A stretch of 64,000 nucleotides of DNA, taken from the NCBI GenBank assembly GCA_038501625.1, contig JAZAYU010000871.1:25001-89000 (forward strand). The letters are read 5' to 3'. The translations under genes and the position numbers were made by a program. Below, in pieces: positions 62,601-64,000 of the stretch; within the stretch, counting starts at the first letter, position 1, and every line of letters begins with the position of its first letter. This DNA is from Corbicula japonica (taxonomy: Eukaryota; Mollusca; Bivalvia; Venerida; Cyrenidae). The notes under the pieces are model-generated. The model was given only the letters and a program-made list of their open reading frames with translations. It was not told the DNA's origin and made no database searches.

Positions 62601-63333
62601 TCGAGCACCGAAAGTTCCACGCGTCGATCTATATCTTTAGGCGACAGTCCTACAGTTCCAATCTTCCAGTCTCTTGTTGTCGTTAACACCGTGCAGCTGT
62701 CCGGGTGATTGTTGTGCGGTACTTCTGGTTTTCTGGTACAGTGACCTGGATGAGCCCACTCGTCTAGCCCATCCAGGATTATTAAACATTTTTTCTCGTT
62801 TAAAATTCGTTCTATAAGCTCGTTTGTGTACTGCGGTTTGTGAGAAATACGTGTTGACAACATTTTCATAATCAAGTCATCGAGATTGCATTTGGGTTCA
62901 TATTGATAGTCCCTTAAATGAAGAAGGAACAGAAAATCAAAATATTTCATCGCGTCTAACTCCTCACCTATATAATTCTCTGTCAGTGACGTCAGAGGTA
63001 AGTGACTTTGGCACCAGGTCATCGTCAGTTTTTGTGACAGCGAGGTCTTCCCGAATCCAGCGTTCGCCGAAATGTATATTTTCCTATACCGAGTGTCGCC
63101 ACTGAGAAATAGTTCACTAATTGTAATTTCCTGTTCATCTTCTCTATCATACCCCGATGTTGTATCTCCCTTATGTCTATTCTTGCCCGGTCCAAAATAA
63201 GAGTCTTTATAAGCCCACATGGGAGGTAAGACGTATAAATCTTCAATAGGGACATTATGTTCATCAACCAGAGGGGATACCGGGATCACGGACTCGTGCT
63301 CTCGGTAGTATGTGATGATATCTTCTTTAAGAC
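59672..63333 (-). CDS. NACHT-LRR (NLR-like) receptor, large 3' exon with aspartate-rich repeat tail
   Basis: Probably a cytoplasmic innate immune sensor of the STAND NTPase class; ligand unknown. The exon opens at 63333 after an acceptor (gttttacag) with two bases of a split codon. The first in-frame residues are 'LKEDIITYYREHES'. The codon at 63289 is GTG, not a real start, and there is no start in the exon, so the 5' part is missing here. Counting from 63289: a pre-NACHT 'PVSPLVDE...LYVLPPMW' block (3-25), Walker A 'ANAGFGKTS' (75-83), Walker B 'CLIILDGLDEW' (168-178), a sensor-like 'TTTRDWK' (203-209), a helical region, leucine-rich repeats (about 560-860), then sixteen 16-residue Asp-rich repeats (about 898-1153). 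The final 52 residues are unusual: the repeat slips frame and becomes hydrophobic. Stop TAA at 59672-59674. The NACHT-LRR assignment is firm; the immune role is inferred from the family. Confidence 0.82.
59826..60593 (-). repeat. 48-bp coding repeat (16 residues, 16 copies) in the NLR tail
   Basis: The unit is 16 residues of the type EDDNDDADDDHAISDD. A three-unit block (KDDNDDANNHHAAPDG, EADSDDADDDDAPADC, KDVNDDADDDNAVSDD) occurs twice in direct succession, with only the first residue differing (Glu or Lys), so a 144-bp higher-order duplication is recent. All three minus-strand frames and one plus-strand frame stay open through much of the array because the unit length is divisible by 3 and lacks stops. 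Confidence 0.9.
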
Positions 63334-64000
63334 CTGTAAAACAAACAAAACATTTATTGTAGATTCATTTCATTTCGCGGGGATATTTTTGCATGGAAGC
63401 CGAAAATCACAACTTTGTGCAGACATAATCGGCGCATTTGTAATAATCTTTCTATTTTTATAACACACTTGCCTTAACGCACAAACCATTGAATATTTTA
63501 CACGTGTATTTTATGAGAATAATACAACTAGGGGAATTTATGTCCGCGAGAAAAAAGTCATTTGTACCTTCTACGCGAAATGTGATTGCCTAGAAATGTA
63601 ATGATACGACATTAAAAGAAAAGGATTATTATGCAAGTAGACAACTGAGCTGTCCGGCTTTCAGTTGAGGCCATTAAACTCTCATTTCGACTTGAAGGCT
63701 AACGTTATGTGTTATCACGTCATCATCAAATCTCACCAAGAGTAAAATGCAGAAGAAAAGCCAAATGATGTACTTTGACGCAACAATGAAGAATAAATAT
63801 TGTTTTCAACAGTGAACGCAGATTATCATTGTCACTGCAGTACACATTTTCCTTAAAGTAAGTTACTCTCCATACTGATACTAAAGAAGTAGAACTAGTT
63901 CAAGACTCATTTAAGTGATAAAAAAAGACGCACAGTAGGTTATTTCAGTGAAATCTCTCTAAATTGACTACCTCTGGAATGGACGAATGTGGTTTAATAG
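63334..64000 (-). other. Intron or 5' region of the NLR-like gene
   Basis: A polypyrimidine-type acceptor borders the exon at 63334-63335. No upstream exon with a recognisable domain was found before the window edge. Confidence 0.45.

Noticed and set aside
63025..63267. Overlapping 80-residue minus-strand ORF in the NACHT region
   Set aside because: It is an out-of-frame shadow of the NACHT coding exon, which carries the recognisable Walker motifs.

Overview
The window reads as AT-rich, intron-containing nuclear DNA of a metazoan, most likely a bivalve mollusc. That placement is an inference. It rests on interstitial TTAGGG telomere-type arrays, dispersed families of a kind I associate with bivalve genomes (for example the 'agggccaggatggccct / cgctcacctgag' family at 14.9 kb and a repeat near 23.3 kb that ends in a small hairpin), a lineage-expanded type of NACHT/LRR receptor gene, and the near absence of long ORFs. 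No bacterial operon, rRNA, tRNA or CRISPR array was seen.

Layout. 1-18.7 kb is intergenic DNA full of short inverted-repeat elements: a fold-back-like element at 4.6-6.7 kb, a TTAA-flanked MITE at 9.2 kb with relatives elsewhere, tandem repeats of about 355 bp (6.8-7.85 kb) and 550 bp (11.4-12.9 kb), and a 5'-truncated retroelement nested in an older repeat at 15.3-16.4 kb. 18.77-21.5 kb is a decayed LINE (endonuclease plus reverse transcriptase), followed by tandem arrays to 23.4 kb. 24.26-27.47 kb looks like a 3.2-kb inverted-repeat element carrying two younger elements. 28.8-31.5 kb holds a MITE, a 193-bp duplication and a three-exon SANT/Myb-like gene fragment with a one-base frameshift.

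33.4-39.2 kb and 50.45-55.9 kb are subtelomere-like mosaics: TTAGGG/CCCTAA tracts, about 0.45-kb and 0.7-1-kb units bounded by those tracts, and a 60-bp minisatellite. They contain several datable insertions. These are a 1,388-bp PIF/Harbinger-like element (TAA duplication), a 6,940-bp element with roughly 550-bp terminal inverted repeats (TAAAAC duplication), and a 1,617-bp Tc1-like element with an intron-containing, slightly broken transposase. Between the two mosaics, 47.77-50.37 kb carries a decayed gene I could not identify. Its first coding exon has a second, shorter copy at 33.42 kb that runs straight into TTAGGG repeats.

56.1-59.0 kb is simple-sequence DNA: a mini-MITE, (AT)n, (CT)n and a 2.1-kb array of a 25-bp unit. 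59.67-63.33 kb, minus strand, is the only long intact coding exon: a NACHT NTPase with leucine-rich repeats and an aspartate-rich tail of sixteen 16-residue repeats, probably an NLR-like innate immune sensor. The rest of that gene lies beyond the right edge or in the intron from 63.33 kb.

There is no sign that the genes act as one pathway. The window shows one likely immune gene next to a region reshaped by transposons, satellite expansion and telomeric sequence.
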